Shown here: positions 54,311 through 63,599 of the stretch, one piece after another | How the letters are laid out: each line of letters begins with the position of its first letter | How positions within the stretch are numbered: position 1 is the first letter of the stretch | NCBI RefSeq assembly: GCF_003033925.1 | Contig: NZ_CP028365.1 | Coordinates: 1,302,001-1,366,000, forward strand | Source of the DNA: Tannerella serpentiformis | GTDB taxonomy: Bacteria; Bacteroidota; Bacteroidia; Bacteroidales; Tannerellaceae | DNA: 64,000 bases | Direction: 5' to 3' | The notes under the pieces: model-generated | Told to the model about the DNA's origin: nothing | The model's database searches: none | What the model saw: only the letters and a program-made list of their open reading frames with translations | Translations under genes and position numbers: made by a program

Positions 54311-54522
54311 TACACCACTCTTCGTGCACACACAAAAGCCAGAACAACACCCCCGTGAACGATTCGCAGGAAAAAGTAGCGTCTCCACAAACGAAACGGA
54401 GCCTTCGAGGGCCGCCACAAGCGTCTCCGAAAGCTCCGTCGCCCCTTTGCGACCGCGAAACAGGCCTACGCCATGCGCCGCGAAAGATTCTCTCTATGAT
54501 TTTGATACCGCCGTGTGCCGGT

Positions 54523-54882
54523 TCAGACCTTCGCCAGCACGCCAACCATCGCCACGATGGCGGGCAAGGCCTGCGCGAAGAAGATCTTCTTCGACACCGT
54601 CAGCGCGCCGTACGTCCCGGCCACAGCCACGCAACCGAGGAAAAACAGGCGGACGTTCGCGCTCCACGTCGGGTCTCCGATGAAAAAGCTCCACGCCAGT
54701 CCCGCCGCAAGGAAGCCGTTGTACAGCCCCTGATTGGCAGCCATCGAGCGGGTGGGCGCAAACAAGTCTTCAGGCAGCGAGCGGAAGAAGCGTTTGCCGC
54801 GGGTCTCCCAAGCGAACATCTCCATGTACATCATGTAGAGGTGCTCCAGGGCGACAATGAGGGTAAGAATCGTTGCAATCAT
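54523..54882 (-). CDS. DUF1304 family membrane protein
   Basis: A 119-residue protein with four predicted membrane segments. MIATILTLIVALEHLYMMYMEMFAW, the Asn-Gln-Gly-Leu-Tyr-Asn motif (AANQGLYNGFLAAGLAWSF), FLGCVAVAGTYGALT and ALPAIVAMVGVLAKV are the family pattern. The start is placed at MIATIL; 16 further upstream codons are open but polar. Function unknown, inner membrane. It converges on the AT-rich island and lies beside a tRNA gene on the same strand. Confidence 0.88.
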   Translation of the reverse strand: MIATILTLIVALEHLYMMYMEMFAWETRGKRFFRSLPEDLFAPTRSMAANQGLYNGFLAAGLAWSFFIGDPTWSANVRLFFLGCVAVAGTYGALTVSKKIFFAQALPAIVAMVGVLAKV

Positions 54883-54961
54883 CGTGTGTGAAATGGGGAT
54901 AAAAAAAGAACCGCAACCGATCTTCATCAACTGAAAGACCGATTGCGGAGTTCTTTGCTTG

Positions 54962-55035
54962 AGCCTCTTGTCGGATTCGAACCAACGACCCCGAGATTAC
55001 AAATCACGTGCTCTGGCCAACTGAGCTAAAGAGGC
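54962..55035 (-). tRNA. tRNA-Thr (anticodon UGU)
   Basis: On the minus strand: acceptor GCCTCTT/AAGAGGC, D arm GCTC...GAGC, anticodon stem-loop CGTGA-TTTGTAA-TCTCG with anticodon TGT, T arm GTTGG-TTCGAAT-CCGAC. All helices pair except one U-U opposition in the anticodon stem. CCA is not encoded. Confidence 0.93.
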
Positions 55036-55209
55036 AAAGTGGGAAAGCTGAACTGCATCGCACCGCTACAACCAAGTACCCTTGCTGCGGTCAGGCCCTG
55101 GGGGAATTCCGAGGGAGCTGGTCGTGCAGGACTTTCCCGCCGCAAATATACGCCAATCCCGAAATTCCCAAACTGCCGGGGTTTATTTCCATAGAGATGG
55201 TTTTTCGCG

Positions 55210-55217
55210 TACTTTTG
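55210..55217 (+). promoter_or_regulatory. Promoter -7 box of pepT-gcvT
   Basis: TACTTTTG matches TAnnTTTG, 33 bases before the pepT ATG. Confidence 0.55.
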
Positions 55218-55250
55218 CGTTATAGATAGTAAAAAACGAAGCACAGATAC

Positions 55251-56468
55251 ATGACGATCACCGACCGATTTCTCCGTTACGCCGCGTCCGACACGCAGTC
55301 GGACGAACACGCACGGTCCATGCCCTCTACCCCCGGACAGATGCGCTTCGCAGAATCCCTTAAAGAAGAGTTGAAAGCCCTCGGGCTGCACGACGTCTCG
55401 CTCGACGAGAACGGCTACGTCATGGCTACACTGCCGGCCAACACAAGCCGCACGGATGTGCCCGTCATCGGCTTTATCGCGCATATGGACACCAGTCCGG
55501 ATATGTCTGGACGGGACGTGAAGCCGCGTATCGTCGCCTACGCTGGGGGCGATATTGTGCTCAATGAGTCGTTGGGCGTTGTGCTCTCGCCGGACGTGTT
55601 CCCTGAGCTGAACCATTACGTGGGGCAGGAGCTGATCGTCACCGATGGGACGACACTGCTCGGCGCCGACGATAAGGCGGGCGTGGCGGCGATTGTCTCG
55701 GCGATGGAGTATCTTCTGGCACACCCCGAGGTGGAGCATGGCACGGTGCGCATCGCCTTCACGCCGGACGAGGAGATCGGGCGTGGTGCCGACCGTTTCG
55801 ATGTGGCGCGCTTCGGTTGCTTCGGAGCGTACACCGTGGACGGGGGCGAGATCGGCGAGCTGGAGTATGAGAATTTCAATGCCGCACAAGCCATCGTCAC
55901 CCTGCGGGGGCGCAATATCCACCCCGGCAGTGCGAAAGGGCGCATGATCAACGCGTCGCTCGTGGCTATGCAGCTCAATGAGATGCTGCCGCCCGCTGAA
56001 CGACCGGAAACGACCGAGGGGCGTGAGGGGTTCTTCCATCTGACGGAGATGACGGGATCGGTAGAAGAGGCGCAACTGACGTACATCATTCGCGACCATG
56101 ACCGCGCCTTGTTTGAGAAGAAAAAAGAGACGCTGCGCGAGGCCGTGCGACGCATCAATGAGACGTATCCCGAATGCTGCACGCTGGACATGCGTGACCA
56201 ATACTACAACATGCGCGAGGTCATCGACCGACGCCCCGAACTGATCCAGTGGGCAAGACAGGCAATGAAGGCGGCCGGCGTGACGCCTATCGAACGACCT
56301 ATCCGCGGGGGTACGGACGGCGCCCGACTGTCGTTCATGGGGCTGCCCTGCCCGAACCTCTTCGCCGGCGGCATGAACTTCCACGGCCGCTACGAATACC
56401 TGCCCGTCCCGTCGCTCCAGAAGAGCATGGAGACGATCATCCATTTATGTCACATCATCACCAAATAA
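55251..56468 (+). CDS. pepT: Peptidase T (tripeptide aminopeptidase)
   Basis: A 405-residue cytosolic M20 metallopeptidase that removes the N-terminal residue of tripeptides. Metal ligands lie in [28 protein letters not shown] and [15 protein letters not shown] (general-base Glu pair). [14 protein letters not shown] and [32 protein letters not shown] complete the family signature. gcvT follows 11 bases later, so they are likely co-transcribed. It would finish peptides produced by the exported proteases in this window. Confidence 0.96.
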   Translation: MTITDRFLRYAASDTQSDEHARSMPSTPGQMRFAESLKEELKALGLHDVSLDENGYVMATLPANTSRTDVPVIGFIAHMDTSPDMSGRDVKPRIVAYAGGDIVLNESLGVVLSPDVFPELNHYVGQELIVTDGTTLLGADDKAGVAAIVSAMEYLLAHPEVEHGTVRIAFTPDEEIGRGADRFDVARFGCFGAYTVDGGEIGELEYENFNAAQAIVTLRGRNIHPGSAKGRMINASLVAMQLNEMLPPAERPETTEGREGFFHLTEMTGSVEEAQLTYIIRDHDRALFEKKKETLREAVRRINETYPECCTLDMRDQYYNMREVIDRRPELIQWARQAMKAAGVTPIERPIRGGTDGARLSFMGLPCPNLFAGGMNFHGRYEYLPVPSLQKSMETIIHLCHIITK

Positions 56469-56479
56469 TAGAACAAGAG

Positions 56480-57568
56480 ATGAAAACAACACCGTTTACC
56501 GACGTGCACATCGCCCTGGGCGCCAAGATGCACGAGTTTGCCGGCTACAATATGCCGATCGAGTATGAAGGAATTATTGAGGAGCACCTGACCGTATGCA
56601 ACGGCGTGGGTGTTTTCGACGTGTCGCACATGGGCGAGATCTGGATCAAGGGTCCGAAGGCGCTCGAACTGGTGCAGAAAATCACCTCCAACGACGCCTC
56701 CGCCATCGGCGTGGGTAAGGCCCAATACAGCTGCTTCCCGAACGAGACAGGCGGCATCGTGGACGACATCATCGTCTATCACTACGAGGACGACAAGTAC
56801 CTCTTAGTGGTCAACGCCGCCAATTTGGACAAGGACTGGGCCTGGTGCCAGAAGCACAACGAGGGCATCGGCGCCGAACTGGAGAACGCATCGGACAACA
56901 TGGCCCAGCTGGCTGTGCAGGGCCCGAAGGCGAAGGAGGTGCTGCAACGCCTGACGAAGGTCAACCTCGACGCCATCCCCTACTACTGCTTCGAGACGGG
57001 CGAGTTCGCAGGCTGCCCCGACGTCATCATTTCCAACACGGGCTACACCGGAGCCGGCGGCTTCGAGCTGTATTTCTACCCGCAGTATGGACTCAAGATC
57101 TGGGAGGCGCTCTTCGAGGCTGGCAAGCCCGAGGGCATCAAGCCGATCGGCCTCGGCGCACGCGACACGCTGCGTCTGGAGATGGGATTCTGCCTCTACG
57201 GCAACGACATCGACGAGACGACGTCGCCCATCGAAGCCGGCCTGGGCTGGATCACAAAGTTTGTCGACGGCAAGAACTTCATCAACCGCGCCGCCCTGGA
57301 GAAGCAGAAGAAAGAGGGTGTGGAGCGCAAACTCTGCGCCTTCGAGTTGCAGGATAAGGGAATCCCCCGCCACGGCTACGACATTGTTTGCTCGAAGGGC
57401 GAGGTGATCGGCCACGTGACCTCCGGCACCATGTCGCCCACGCGCAAGATCGGCGTCGGCTTGGGCTACATCCGCACGGATCACTCCAAGATCGGCACCG
57501 AGATCGGCATCCGCGTCCGCAACCGCGACCTGAAGGCGACGATCGTCAAGCCGCCGTTCCGCAAATGA
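56480..57568 (+). CDS. gcvT: Aminomethyltransferase (glycine cleavage T protein)
   Basis: It transfers the methylene of the lipoyl-bound aminomethyl group to tetrahydrofolate, giving methylene-THF, the cofactor thyA uses. A 362-residue protein. [41 protein letters not shown] is the N-terminal signature. [40 protein letters not shown] and the C-terminal [21 protein letters not shown] follow. An upstream open frame overlaps pepT but [17 protein letters not shown] is the family start. gcvH/gcvP are not in the window. Confidence 0.96.
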   Translation: MKTTPFTDVHIALGAKMHEFAGYNMPIEYEGIIEEHLTVCNGVGVFDVSHMGEIWIKGPKALELVQKITSNDASAIGVGKAQYSCFPNETGGIVDDIIVYHYEDDKYLLVVNAANLDKDWAWCQKHNEGIGAELENASDNMAQLAVQGPKAKEVLQRLTKVNLDAIPYYCFETGEFAGCPDVIISNTGYTGAGGFELYFYPQYGLKIWEALFEAGKPEGIKPIGLGARDTLRLEMGFCLYGNDIDETTSPIEAGLGWITKFVDGKNFINRAALEKQKKEGVERKLCAFELQDKGIPRHGYDIVCSKGEVIGHVTSGTMSPTRKIGVGLGYIRTDHSKIGTEIGIRVRNRDLKATIVKPPFRK

Positions 57569-57591
57569 TATAGTTGCTTGATTTTGTCAGT

Positions 57592-57641
57592 GAATCCCCG
57601 TCGGAAGATCGTTCGCGATCTCTCTGGCGGGGATTCTTTTT
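57592..57641 (+). terminator. Terminator of pepT-gcvT
   Basis: GAATCCCCG (57592-57600) pairs with CGGGGATTC (57628-57636), enclosing a second hairpin (GATCG-TTCG-CGATC), then five Ts. The outer stem equals the one at 21784-21816. Confidence 0.85.
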
Positions 57642-57647
57642 GGCGGA

Positions 57648-58080
57648 AACGGGCCCTCAATCCCGAAAAACGCCGCGTTTCTTCTGAAGAAACAGGCCTC
57701 AACTCCGAAATCTGGGGTATCTCTTCTGAAGAAACGGCCCTAAATCCAGAATTACGGCGAATTTCTTCCGAGGAACACGCCCAAATCGAGAATTCTGCCG
57801 AGTTTCTTCCGAGCAACACGCCCAAATCGGGAATTCTGCCGAGTTTCTTCCGAGAAACACGCCTAAATCGAGAATTCCGGCCTGTTTCTTCTGAGCAACA
57901 CGCCTAAATCGAGAAATCCAGCGTGTTTCTTCCAAGCAACACGCCTAAATCGAGAATTCTGCCGCGTTTCTTTTTAGCAACGGGCCTAAATCGAGAATTC
58001 CACCCAAGTTTCTTCTGAGCAACACGCTGTAATCCGAAAAAACGGGGCATTTCTTTGGGGGAAACAGACTCAAATCGGGA
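57648..58080. repeat. Array A6: about ten 41-42-bp repeats with an odd palindrome
   Basis: The best palindrome is GTTTCTTCTGAAGAAAC (arms 8, spacer 1) at centre 57685. Variants are centred at 57727, 57769, 57810, 57851, 57892, 57933, 57974, 58016 and about 58057. Linkers read CACGCCTAAATCGAGAATTC. The array lies between the convergent ends of gcvT and the acyl-CoA synthetase gene, framed by a terminator on each side. Confidence 0.9.
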
Positions 58081-58118
58081 AAAAAAGGCCTGCCGCGTCA
58101 CCGCAACAGGCCGTTTTT
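58081..58118. terminator. Bidirectional terminator next to array A6
   Basis: GGCCTG (58087-58092) pairs with CAGGCC (58107-58112). Six As precede it and GTTTTT follows, so it can work in both directions. It serves the minus-strand synthetase gene. Confidence 0.7.
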
Positions 58119-58199
58119 CGTGGAGCGAGGTCGTTAGACGAATAGAAACAGCGCCTTCCCCCACCCCGTTACGTGCATTCGCCGCTTCACCTTCACGTC

Positions 58200-59861
58200 T
58201 TAGCCCCTCCCGCCATCCTTTTCGCGGATCTCGACGCGGCGGATTTTGCCGCTGATGGTCTTGGGCAAGGCGTCGACGAACTCCACGATGCGGGGGTATT
58301 TGTAGGGCGCCGTGACGCGCTTGACGTGATCCTGAATCTCGTGGACGAGGTCGTCGCCGGCGCGGTCGCGATACTCGCGGGCGAGGACGATGGTGGCCTT
58401 CACCACCTGCCCGCGGATCTCGTCCGGGACGCCCGTGATGGCGCATTCCACGACCGCGGGGTGCGTCATCAGCGCGCTCTCCACCTCGAAGGGGCCGATG
58501 CGATAACCGGAGCTCTTGATCACGTCGTCGGCGCGGCCCACGTACCAGTAGTAGCCGTCCTCGTCGCGCCAAGCAATGTCGCCCGTGTAATAGACGCCGT
58601 CGTGCCACGCCTCACGCGTGCGCTCCGGGTCGCGGTAATACTCCTGAAAGAGTCCGATCGGGCGACGCTTGTCGGTACGGACGACGATCTGCCCCTGCTC
58701 ACCGTCCTCGGCCGGCGTGCCGTCGGGGAGCAGCAGATCGATGTCGTACTGCGGGTTGGCCAGGCCCATCGATCCCGGCTTGGGCGTCGTCCAGGGGAAG
58801 GTGCAGATGGTGAGCGTCGTCTCCGTCTGCCCGTAGCCCTCCATGAGGCGGATGCCGGTGAGGCGGAGGAAGGTGTCGTAGACCGCCGGGTTCAGCGCCT
58901 CGCCAGCGATGGTGCAATACTGGAGCGAGGAGAGGTCGTAGCGCGTGAGGTCTTCGCGGATCAGGAATCGGAAGATGGTGGGCGGGGCGCAGAGTGAGGT
59001 GATGCGATAATCGTGGATCATGCGCAGGATGTCTGCGGGCGCGAACTTCTCGTGGTCGTAGACGAAGACGGTAGCGCCGGCGATCCACTGCCCGTAGAGC
59101 TTGCCCCAGACGGCTTTCCCCCAGCCCGTGTCGGCGATCGTGAGGTGCAGGCTGTCCGGGTGCAGGTTGTGCCAGAAGGAGGCCGTGGTGATGTGGCCGA
59201 GAGGGTAGAGGAAATCGTGGATCACCATCTTCGGTTCACCCGACGTGCCGGAGGTGAAGTACATGAGCGATGTGTCGTCGTTCGTGTTCACGCATGCGGG
59301 GCGGACAAAGGGCGCGGCGTGCTCAATGCCCTGCTGGAAGTCGTCGAACCCGGGCGCCATCTCTGGCCCTACGCTGACCAGCGTCTGGAGCGTGGGGGCG
59401 TCGGGCAGCGCATCCGTGATGTGGCGGAGGATCTCCAGCTCACCGGCGCAGACGACGGCCTTAATGTCGGCCGCATTGGCGCGATAGACGATGTCTTTCT
59501 TCGTCAGCAGGTGAGTGGCCGGGATAGCCACCGCGCCGAGCTTATGCAGCGCAATGATGGAGAACCAGAACTCGTAGCGTCGCTTGAGGATGAGCATCAC
59601 TTTGTCGCCGCGACCAATGCCGAGCGATTGGAAATAGGAGGCGGTGCGATCCGTTCGCTCCTTGATTTGTGCAAAGGTGAAGTCGATGTGCTCGCCCTGA
59701 TCGTTTGTCCAGCAGAGGGCGCGCCGCGTAGGCTCCTCTTCGGCCCAAGCATCGACGATGTCGTATCCGTAGTTAAAGTTCTCGGGTACGCGGATATGGA
59801 AATTGTGTTTGAAATCTTCTTGCGACGCGAACATGGTCTGCGTCAAAAAACGTTCTACCAT
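58200..59861 (-). CDS. AMP-forming acyl-CoA synthetase (medium-chain/acetyl type)
   Basis: A 553-residue adenylate-forming enzyme activating a carboxylic acid to its CoA thioester. Motifs: SLMYFTSGTSGEPKMVIHDF (P-loop), YGQTETTLTICTFP, VYYTGDIAWRDEDGYYWYVGRADDVIKSSGYRIGPFEVES and the C-terminal catalytic lysine in PKTISGKIRRVEIR. It resembles the ACSM-like or acetyl-CoA synthetase branch; chain length cannot be read. It is a single gene. A MITE-like element lies upstream and the bidirectional terminator downstream. Confidence 0.92.
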   Translation of the reverse strand: MVERFLTQTMFASQEDFKHNFHIRVPENFNYGYDIVDAWAEEEPTRRALCWTNDQGEHIDFTFAQIKERTDRTASYFQSLGIGRGDKVMLILKRRYEFWFSIIALHKLGAVAIPATHLLTKKDIVYRANAADIKAVVCAGELEILRHITDALPDAPTLQTLVSVGPEMAPGFDDFQQGIEHAAPFVRPACVNTNDDTSLMYFTSGTSGEPKMVIHDFLYPLGHITTASFWHNLHPDSLHLTIADTGWGKAVWGKLYGQWIAGATVFVYDHEKFAPADILRMIHDYRITSLCAPPTIFRFLIREDLTRYDLSSLQYCTIAGEALNPAVYDTFLRLTGIRLMEGYGQTETTLTICTFPWTTPKPGSMGLANPQYDIDLLLPDGTPAEDGEQGQIVVRTDKRRPIGLFQEYYRDPERTREAWHDGVYYTGDIAWRDEDGYYWYVGRADDVIKSSGYRIGPFEVESALMTHPAVVECAITGVPDEIRGQVVKATIVLAREYRDRAGDDLVHEIQDHVKRVTAPYKYPRIVEFVDALPKTISGKIRRVEIREKDGGRG

Positions 59862-59924
59862 CTCTTGTAAGTGAAAAGCTAAAGTGAAAAACCCAAATGC
59901 AGCCTTGTAGGATCTATTTCTCAG

Positions 59925-60037
59925 CCGGCAGGTGTAGGGGCGTATCGAATACGCCCCAGCACGTACCCGGTTGTCGAATCGTTCGCCCCTGCGGGGCGTT
60001 TGGAGGGCGTATTCGATACGCCCCTACGCCTGCCGGC
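59925..60037. repeat. MITE-like element with terminal inverted repeats (copy 2)
   Basis: Inverted ends GCCGGCAGGnGTAGGGGCG and the inverse flank a 90-base core with no coding frame. Both ends contain a palindrome (GGGCGTATCGAATACGCCC left, GGGCGTATTCGATACGCCC right). The core holds a further CGCCCC-TGC-GGGGCG palindrome. The inner part matches the copy at 27932-28039. Confidence 0.7.
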
Positions 60038-60079
60038 AGGAGATGTGATCTTTCCTAACGAGCGATTTGGGATAAAACG

Positions 60080-60120
60080 CCTTGCGGCGCCCCTTTTTCG
60101 GAGAGCGCCGCAAGGTCTGT
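60080..60120 (-). terminator. Hairpin behind the XRE-cupin gene
   Basis: CCTTGCGGCGC (60080-60090) pairs with GCGCCGCAAGG (60105-60115). On the minus strand CGTTTTAT follows, a moderate T-run. Confidence 0.65.
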
Positions 60121-60151
60121 ATGAGAAAATGCGATATCAATCGGGGAATGA

Positions 60152-60709
60152 TCATGGAATGATGATGGCCAGGAAACGCACCTCTTCGCCGTCGAGTGCC
60201 TTCATACCGTGAGGCAGATCGGAGTTGAAGTAGATGCTGTCTCCCGCTTCGAGGATCAGGTCCTTGCCATTGATCTGAAGCAGCATCCGACCGCTGACCA
60301 CGTAGTTGTACTCCTGCCCGGTATGCCGGTTGAGGAAGATCGGCGTACCCTCTGGCTTAGGGTGCACGGTGACCATGAACGGATCGGCCCGACGGCTGAG
60401 GAAGCCAGCCGCGAGCGACTGGTATTTGTAGGCCTTCGTACGCTCCACGGAGGCACCGCGGCCGCTACGGGTGACGAAGTAGGTGCTCATCTTCGGCTCG
60501 TCGCCAAACATGAGCGTGATCGGCTCCACGCCATACTTCCGCGCAATGGTATGGAGCATGTCGATCGAGATATCTGCCGTCCCACTCTCCAAACGCAAGT
60601 ATTCCTCGGGCGTAAGACGGCAAACCTCGGCCATCTCCTCGACAGAGATCCCCAGCACGTCGCGCAGGCCGCGCAGCCGTTCGGCTATTTGTTGGATTGC
60701 TTCGCTCAT
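60152..60709 (-). CDS. XRE-family transcriptional regulator with cupin sensor domain
   Basis: A 185-residue regulator. The N-terminal helix-turn-helix (about 5-62) reads IAERLRGLRDVLGISVEEMAEVCRLTPEEYLRLESGTADISIDMLHTIARKYGVEP. A C-terminal cupin domain (about 110-185) shows HPKPEGTPIFLNRHTGQEYNYVVSGRMLLQINGKDLILEAGDSIYFNSDLPHGMKAL, where a small ligand would bind. Such proteins often control the neighbouring acyl-CoA synthetase or transport genes. The synthetase gene lies 290 bases downstream on the same strand. Confidence 0.92.
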   Translation of the reverse strand: MSEAIQQIAERLRGLRDVLGISVEEMAEVCRLTPEEYLRLESGTADISIDMLHTIARKYGVEPITLMFGDEPKMSTYFVTRSGRGASVERTKAYKYQSLAAGFLSRRADPFMVTVHPKPEGTPIFLNRHTGQEYNYVVSGRMLLQINGKDLILEAGDSIYFNSDLPHGMKALDGEEVRFLAIIIP

Positions 60710-60726
60710 CTCTCGTGGCTGGGTGA

Positions 60727-61281
60727 TTACTTCTGGCGCATGCGTTGGGTGGACTTTCCGACGGGCGTCTTGGCTGCGGCGGACGACGTCTTAGGGGTCG
60801 TATTCTTCACTACCGGGGGCGGCGTAGCGTGGATTTCTTTCGCAGTGGCCTCGGGCGACTCAACGTCTGCCTCCTCGGCCGACTCTTGCGGATCGAAGTC
60901 TGTGATGCCGGCGCCGATCAGCAGGTTATACCAGCTCAGCAGACGCTTGATGTCGGTCGGGTAGACGCGCTCGCGATCGAAGTTGGGGAGCACCTCGGCC
61001 ATGTAGGCTCGTAGCTCGTCGGGCGTAGCACGTGACGCGTCGATGGAGCTAACAGCCTTGCCTTCTTCTTTCGCCTTTACACTGTTGAGCACCTCGTAAA
61101 GGGGTACCTCGTCACCGTCGGTATAGATCGCAATGTCGCCCAGCGATATAATCTTCTCGCGAGCATAGACCGGAAGCCGCCGCCCGTCGGTCAGCGTTTC
61201 AACGATCAACATGCTTTTACCCTGAGATACCAGTTTGTATAAGCCGGGCTTACCCGACACGGACAGAATTTTTTTCAGCAT
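60727..61281 (-). CDS. DUF5606 family protein
   Basis: A 184-residue cytosolic protein. The first 70 residues (MLKKILSVSGKPGLYKLVSQGKSMLIVETLTDGRRLPVYAREKIISLGDIAIYT) are the DUF5606 N-terminal domain. A helical part with FDRERVYPTDIKRLLSWYNLLIGAGITDF follows. The last 50 residues are a Pro/Thr/Ala/Lys-rich disordered tail. Found, as I recall, only in Bacteroidetes; function unknown. It lies 17 bases ahead of the XRE-cupin gene. Confidence 0.87.
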   Translation of the reverse strand: MLKKILSVSGKPGLYKLVSQGKSMLIVETLTDGRRLPVYAREKIISLGDIAIYTDGDEVPLYEVLNSVKAKEEGKAVSSIDASRATPDELRAYMAEVLPNFDRERVYPTDIKRLLSWYNLLIGAGITDFDPQESAEEADVESPEATAKEIHATPPPVVKNTTPKTSSAAAKTPVGKSTQRMRQK

Positions 61282-61329
61282 AACTCTTTATCTACTTAGT
61301 GAATATGATGGGGAATAAAATTCGGGGGG

Positions 61330-61337
61330 CAAAAGTA
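61330..61337 (-). promoter_or_regulatory. Promoter -7 box of the DUF5606 gene
   Basis: The minus strand reads TACTTTTG, about 50 bases before the ATG. The rest of the gap to coaE (61338-61499) shows nothing recognisable. Confidence 0.55.
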
Positions 61338-61499
61338 ACCCAACCATTGAATCTGCTTCAGGGCGGACACAACGCATGCAAGGCGGTGCGCAGGATTGAC
61401 TACGAGCATACCGATAGAGAGCATGTCACGGCTGTTGGATCGCAAAAGCATGCCTCCCACTGATGTACTCGGGGCGAGATGCGTGAGGGAAAGTCCCTT

Positions 61500-62078
61500 C
61501 TATAACCATCGATTCAGGAAGGCCTCCACCTGTGGGATGAGCGCCGATAGACCGTCGTTAGTGATCACCGCATCACTGAGGGCTGCCTTACGCTCATCTG
61601 TCCACTGGCTTTGCATGCGCCGACGCACATCGGCTTCCGCAGCACCGTCGCGGGCCATGACACGCTGCAGACGGATGGCCTCGGGCGCATAGACCGTCAG
61701 CCGAACATTGGTTCTCCGGTCGAAACCTGATTCGAAGAGGATGGCGGACTCCATGGCGCAAAGTGGGACAGTGAGTCGTTCGCGCCAAGCATCGAAGTCG
61801 TCGCCCACGGCGGGGTGGATGATGGCATTGACGCGTGCCAAGAGGTCGGCGTCAGCGAAGATGAGCGCAGCCATACGGGCACGGTCGAGCGTGCCGTCCG
61901 GGCGATAAATGTCGGGGCCAAGGAGAGAGATCAGCCCACGACGGATGGTGGGCGAGGTGACAAGGAGGCGTTTGCTCTCGTGATCGGCGTCATAGACAGG
62001 CACGCCATAGACCCTGAGCAGGGCGGAGACCATCGACTTGCCACTACCGATGCCGCCAGTGATACCAATCGTCGTCAT
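61500..62078 (-). CDS. coaE: Dephospho-CoA kinase
   Basis: It phosphorylates dephospho-CoA in the last step of CoA synthesis. A 192-residue P-loop kinase: GITGGIGSGKSMV (residues 5-17), VYDADHESKRLL, HPAVGDDFDAWRE and ILFESGFDRRTNVRLTVYAPEAIRLQRVMARDGAAEADVRRRMQSQ (the lid). The start at MTTIGITGG is chosen over one six codons upstream. The run nusB-yajC-ybbR-coaE on one strand is the usual Bacteroidetes order. Confidence 0.94.
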   Translation of the reverse strand: MTTIGITGGIGSGKSMVSALLRVYGVPVYDADHESKRLLVTSPTIRRGLISLLGPDIYRPDGTLDRARMAALIFADADLLARVNAIIHPAVGDDFDAWRERLTVPLCAMESAILFESGFDRRTNVRLTVYAPEAIRLQRVMARDGAAEADVRRRMQSQWTDERKAALSDAVITNDGLSALIPQVEAFLNRWL

Positions 62079-62126
62079 GTACAATCCATCTATCAATGAT
62101 AACGCCCATCGTGATCAGGCCGATGG

Positions 62127-63134
62127 TTACTGCTCCTCGAGGATGAACTCGATCGCGTCCGGATTCAGATCGTAATCCGTGAGCCAATCGGGCTTTTTGG
62201 TCAGGCGGAGCGTGATCTTTCCCTCCTCACGGTGGGCCTCAAACTCGCGGAAGGGGATGAGGATGTCCAGACGGTCCTCGCATAGCTCCTTGAAGTGCGA
62301 GAGGGGTACGTTGCAGACGGCCTCGGCGGTGTTGGGGAACATGCGCAGGGCATAGCCCGCGGGAACACTGTCGCAACGGATATGAAGCGTAAGGCGCTTC
62401 TCCGTAAACTCCTCCACGGGGATGGTCACCTTGACCGACTGTGGTTCGAAGCGTACGCCAGCGATCTCGGCCAGGCGTGCCGTCAGCGTCTTGGTGCGGC
62501 TCAAGCCTGTCAGGCGGATGGGGACGGTACGTACAGCCCGAAGGCTATCCAGCTTCGCGCGGTCGGCATAGACGCGCACTTTGGCTGGCGTGATCGTAAC
62601 CCGATCTGAGAGCTGGAAACCGACTTCGGTCTCGACCGTGAGGTCGGCCTCGACAGCGATCTCCCGGTTGCCAAGCTCGGTGTAAGTGACGCGGATGGTG
62701 CTCGGCTCGAAGCTGAGCAGGCGGGTGGACGAGGCCAGATGCTTCAGAATGCCCGCCTCAAGGATGCGCCGCGTAACGGTCAGCTCTTCGCTGCTCGCTT
62801 CGCGGGGCAACGTACGGACGTCTATCTCAAGCGGCGAGAAGGAGCCCGTCCAGAGGTAGTTGAGCAGCACCGTCCCTTTGTCCCTCACCTTAGCCACAAC
62901 CTCCGTCGGACTGTCAGCAGCGGGCACCATGTTGGCCGGGATGTTCTTGTATCTCACCGGCAGAGCGATGTTGATCTCATAATCATCCTGCAAGGCTTGC
63001 AGAAACCAGAGGCAGAGCGAAGCCAGGACGAAGCACATAAAGACAAGCACATCGCGCCATCCTATGCGCCGGAAGAAGGCTTTGACCCGCGAGGCTTTGG
63101 TCGGTAGCGGAGAGGCGTTCCCGTGTTCTGACAT
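62127..63134 (-). CDS. YbbR-like domain protein
   Basis: A 335-residue protein with one N-terminal membrane segment (about 28-48, DVLFMCFVLASLCLWFLQAL style) and a large outer part. It contains at least two YbbR-like beta repeats (KNIPANMVPAADSPTEVVAKVRDKG and RVTITPAKVRVYADRAKLDSLRAVRTVPIRL). YbbR proteins often accompany c-di-AMP cyclase regulation in Firmicutes; in Bacteroidetes the role is unknown. It lies between yajC and coaE. Confidence 0.87.
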   Translation of the reverse strand: MSEHGNASPLPTKASRVKAFFRRIGWRDVLVFMCFVLASLCLWFLQALQDDYEINIALPVRYKNIPANMVPAADSPTEVVAKVRDKGTVLLNYLWTGSFSPLEIDVRTLPREASSEELTVTRRILEAGILKHLASSTRLLSFEPSTIRVTYTELGNREIAVEADLTVETEVGFQLSDRVTITPAKVRVYADRAKLDSLRAVRTVPIRLTGLSRTKTLTARLAEIAGVRFEPQSVKVTIPVEEFTEKRLTLHIRCDSVPAGYALRMFPNTAEAVCNVPLSHFKELCEDRLDILIPFREFEAHREEGKITLRLTKKPDWLTDYDLNPDAIEFILEEQ

Positions 63135-63163
63135 AAGGGAAGGAGGAAGGGGGCGGGGGTAGA

Positions 63164-63493
63164 CTATTTCTGCTGTTGTGGCACGTCTTCGGAGTTGGCG
63201 AAGATGGCGTTCTTGTCTATGCGAATACGGACACCGTCGGCCACTTCGATAAGCATCGTTTGCTCACCGAGCTCCTTGATCTTGCCGTGTATGCCGCCCG
63301 AGGTGACGACCTTATCGCCCACCTTCATGGCCTCGCGAGCCTTGCGGATGGCTTTCTGTCGCTGCTGCTGGGGGCGCAACATCATAAAGTAGAAGATAGC
63401 CACGAGGGCGACCATGAAAAGGATGTTCATGTAACCGGCACCGCCGCTTGCGGGTGCTCCGGACGTCTGGAGAAATACGCTGAGTAGGTTCAT
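63164..63493 (-). CDS. yajC: Preprotein translocase subunit YajC
   Basis: A 109-residue small inner-membrane protein linked to SecDF. One membrane segment (GYMNILFMVALVAIFYFMMLRPQQQRQKAIRKAREAMKVGDKVVTSGGIHGKI) carries the typical RPQQ-R-K and GD-VVT-GGI-G motifs. The C-terminus is short and glutamine-rich. It lies 29 bases ahead of the ybbR gene. Confidence 0.95.
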   Translation of the reverse strand: MNLLSVFLQTSGAPASGGAGYMNILFMVALVAIFYFMMLRPQQQRQKAIRKAREAMKVGDKVVTSGGIHGKIKELGEQTMLIEVADGVRIRIDKNAIFANSEDVPQQQK

Positions 63494-63512
63494 TGGGATA
63501 GGGAGTTTGATA

Positions 63513-63582
63513 AAGTAGTTACGGCCTTGTGGCCGGATAGTTATGTGCGCCTTGTGGGGCGGTAGTTATCGCGTAGTCAGGG
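63513..63582. repeat. AGTTAT-hairpin module between nusB and yajC
   Basis: GTAGTTA, stem CGGCC-TTGT-GGCCG, GATAGTTATGTG, stem CGCC-TTGT-GGGGCG-like, GGTAGTTAT. The layout is the same as at 27811 and 30025 with different stems. Confidence 0.6.
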
Positions 63583-63599
63583 CGAGGCGGGGGGACACG

